Below, one piece after another: positions 63,272-64,000 of a stretch of 64,000 nt of DNA (positions within the stretch are counted from its first letter, which is position 1; every line of letters starts with the position of its first letter). Made by a program: the position numbers and the translations under genes. Source of the stretch: Pteria penguin (Eukaryota > Mollusca > Bivalvia > Pterioida > Pteriidae); contig CM068593.1 in NCBI GenBank assembly GCA_035048485.1, forward strand, positions 1,039,001 through 1,103,000, given 5' to 3'. The notes beneath the pieces were generated by a model that made no database searches, was not told the origin of the DNA, and saw only the letters and a list, made by a program, of their open reading frames with translations.

Positions 63272-63572
63272 GACAGATAGACACAGAGAGACAGAAACAG
63301 AGATAGAGACAGAGAGAGAGAGAGAGACAGATAGACAGAAAGAGAGATCAGAGAGAGAAATATACAGATAGACAGAGAGAGAGAGAGACAGAGAAAGAGA
63401 TAGAGAAAGAGAGAGACACACAGAGAGAGAGAGAGAGAGTGTGTGTGTGTGTGGAAGAAAGAGTGAGAGAGAGTAGGTGTGTGTGAGGTAGAGAGAAAGA
63501 GAGAGAGTGTGTATGAGAGAGACAGAGAAAGAGAGACAGTGTGTGTGTATGAGAGAGAGAAAGGGAGAGAGA
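63239..63572 (+). repeat. (GA)n-rich tract
   Basis: About 330 bp of GAGA with GATAGACAGA and GTGTGT interruptions. Serine/leucine- or glutamate/arginine-rich frames are artefacts. Confidence 0.9.
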
Positions 63573-64000
63573 TCACATTATTGATCCTTTTGAGAAAAAC
63601 GCCTTTCGAAAAACAATGGAAAAGAAGATCACCTCAGCTAATCCACCAAGTGAACAGAAGCCACGAGAACTATTCATGCTAAGTTGCTATGTAGAGCGTT
63701 TCACTGTGGTCAGTGTGGCGCTAGGAAATATTATAAATGATGCCACGGACAATATCAATAATTCTCACACACTCTGACGGATGTGGTGCAATAACCTGTC
63801 CACCTTAAGAATGAAGAGGTCGCCACCTACGTCATTTGTCCGGAGCAGGCCAGTACGTTTCCCTTGACCTTCCTTTGTATGACATGAGTGTTCACTAATC
63901 CAACTATCCGATGAACAGTACAAGTAAGAAATTTATACGATGACCAGTACAAGTAAGAAATTTATTTCAAATGAAATAAATGTAGTATACTCCTAACTCG
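63573..64000. other. Unique sequence at window end
   Basis: No gene or family repeat recognised; a duplicated GTACAAGTAAGAAATTTAT occurs at about 63919 and 63950. Confidence 0.4.

Overview
This is a stretch of metazoan nuclear DNA, most likely from a mollusc and probably a bivalve. The evidence is indirect: the DNA is AT-rich and intron-bearing, a RING-less B-box/NHL (TRIM-type) gene of the kind expanded in bivalves is present, and there are many tRNA-derived SINEs ending in (ATCA)n or (CAAC)n, short foldback DNA elements, minisatellites and very long microsatellites. Nothing prokaryotic is present: no operons, no CRISPR array, no insertion sequences of bacterial type. Species cannot be named from the sequence.

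Only three protein-coding loci are well supported. (1) 17916-19450, minus strand: an intronless tandem B-box / coiled-coil / NHL-propeller gene. It is whole except for one -1 frame break at a T5 run (19290-19294), best explained by loss of one base from a homopolymer. (2) 28808-32476, plus strand: a three-exon ankyrin-repeat gene of 276 codons plus stop. (3) 52976-57716, minus strand: a second three-exon ankyrin-repeat gene of 247 codons plus stop. The two ankyrin genes are convergent paralogues. In both, every intron splits the glycine codon between two ankyrin repeats in phase 1, the middle exon is exactly 99 bp (one 33-residue repeat), and an ATAAAA box lies about 51-63 bp before the ATG. 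A fourth locus, 12941-14060, is a broken NHL copy carrying a SINE.

Layout. 1-4257: AT-rich, gene-free, with one SINE. 4258-10458: about 6.2 kb of a 47-bp tandem repeat whose unit holds a perfect 6-bp-stem hairpin; the array has a higher-order period of about 1.0-1.1 kb. 10496-19450: a direct segmental duplication (offset about 5.05-5.1 kb). Copy 1 holds the NHL pseudogene and copy 2 holds the TRIM gene plus a reverse-transcriptase ORF fragment and a 459-bp TA-flanked foldback element that copy 1 lacks. 21328-24807: a 3.4-kb inverted-terminal-repeat element with nested insertions; its 349-bp deletion derivative is at 49039-49387. 24808-28744: gene-free, microsatellite-rich. 28808-32476: ankyrin gene 1. 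32477-52975: 20 kb without a credible gene, filled with SINEs, foldback elements, a 38-bp array, a 3.2-kb 21-bp array, CATAC-type repeats and a 49-bp array. 52976-57716: ankyrin gene 2. 57776-64000: GT, GAT, TA and GA microsatellites, SINEs and a compound GA-rich satellite.

The genes show no obvious joint pathway. The TRIM-NHL and ankyrin proteins are both scaffold or adaptor types, and their proximity may be chance. The most notable content is repeat architecture and the ankyrin gene pair. I found no convincing new biochemical system.
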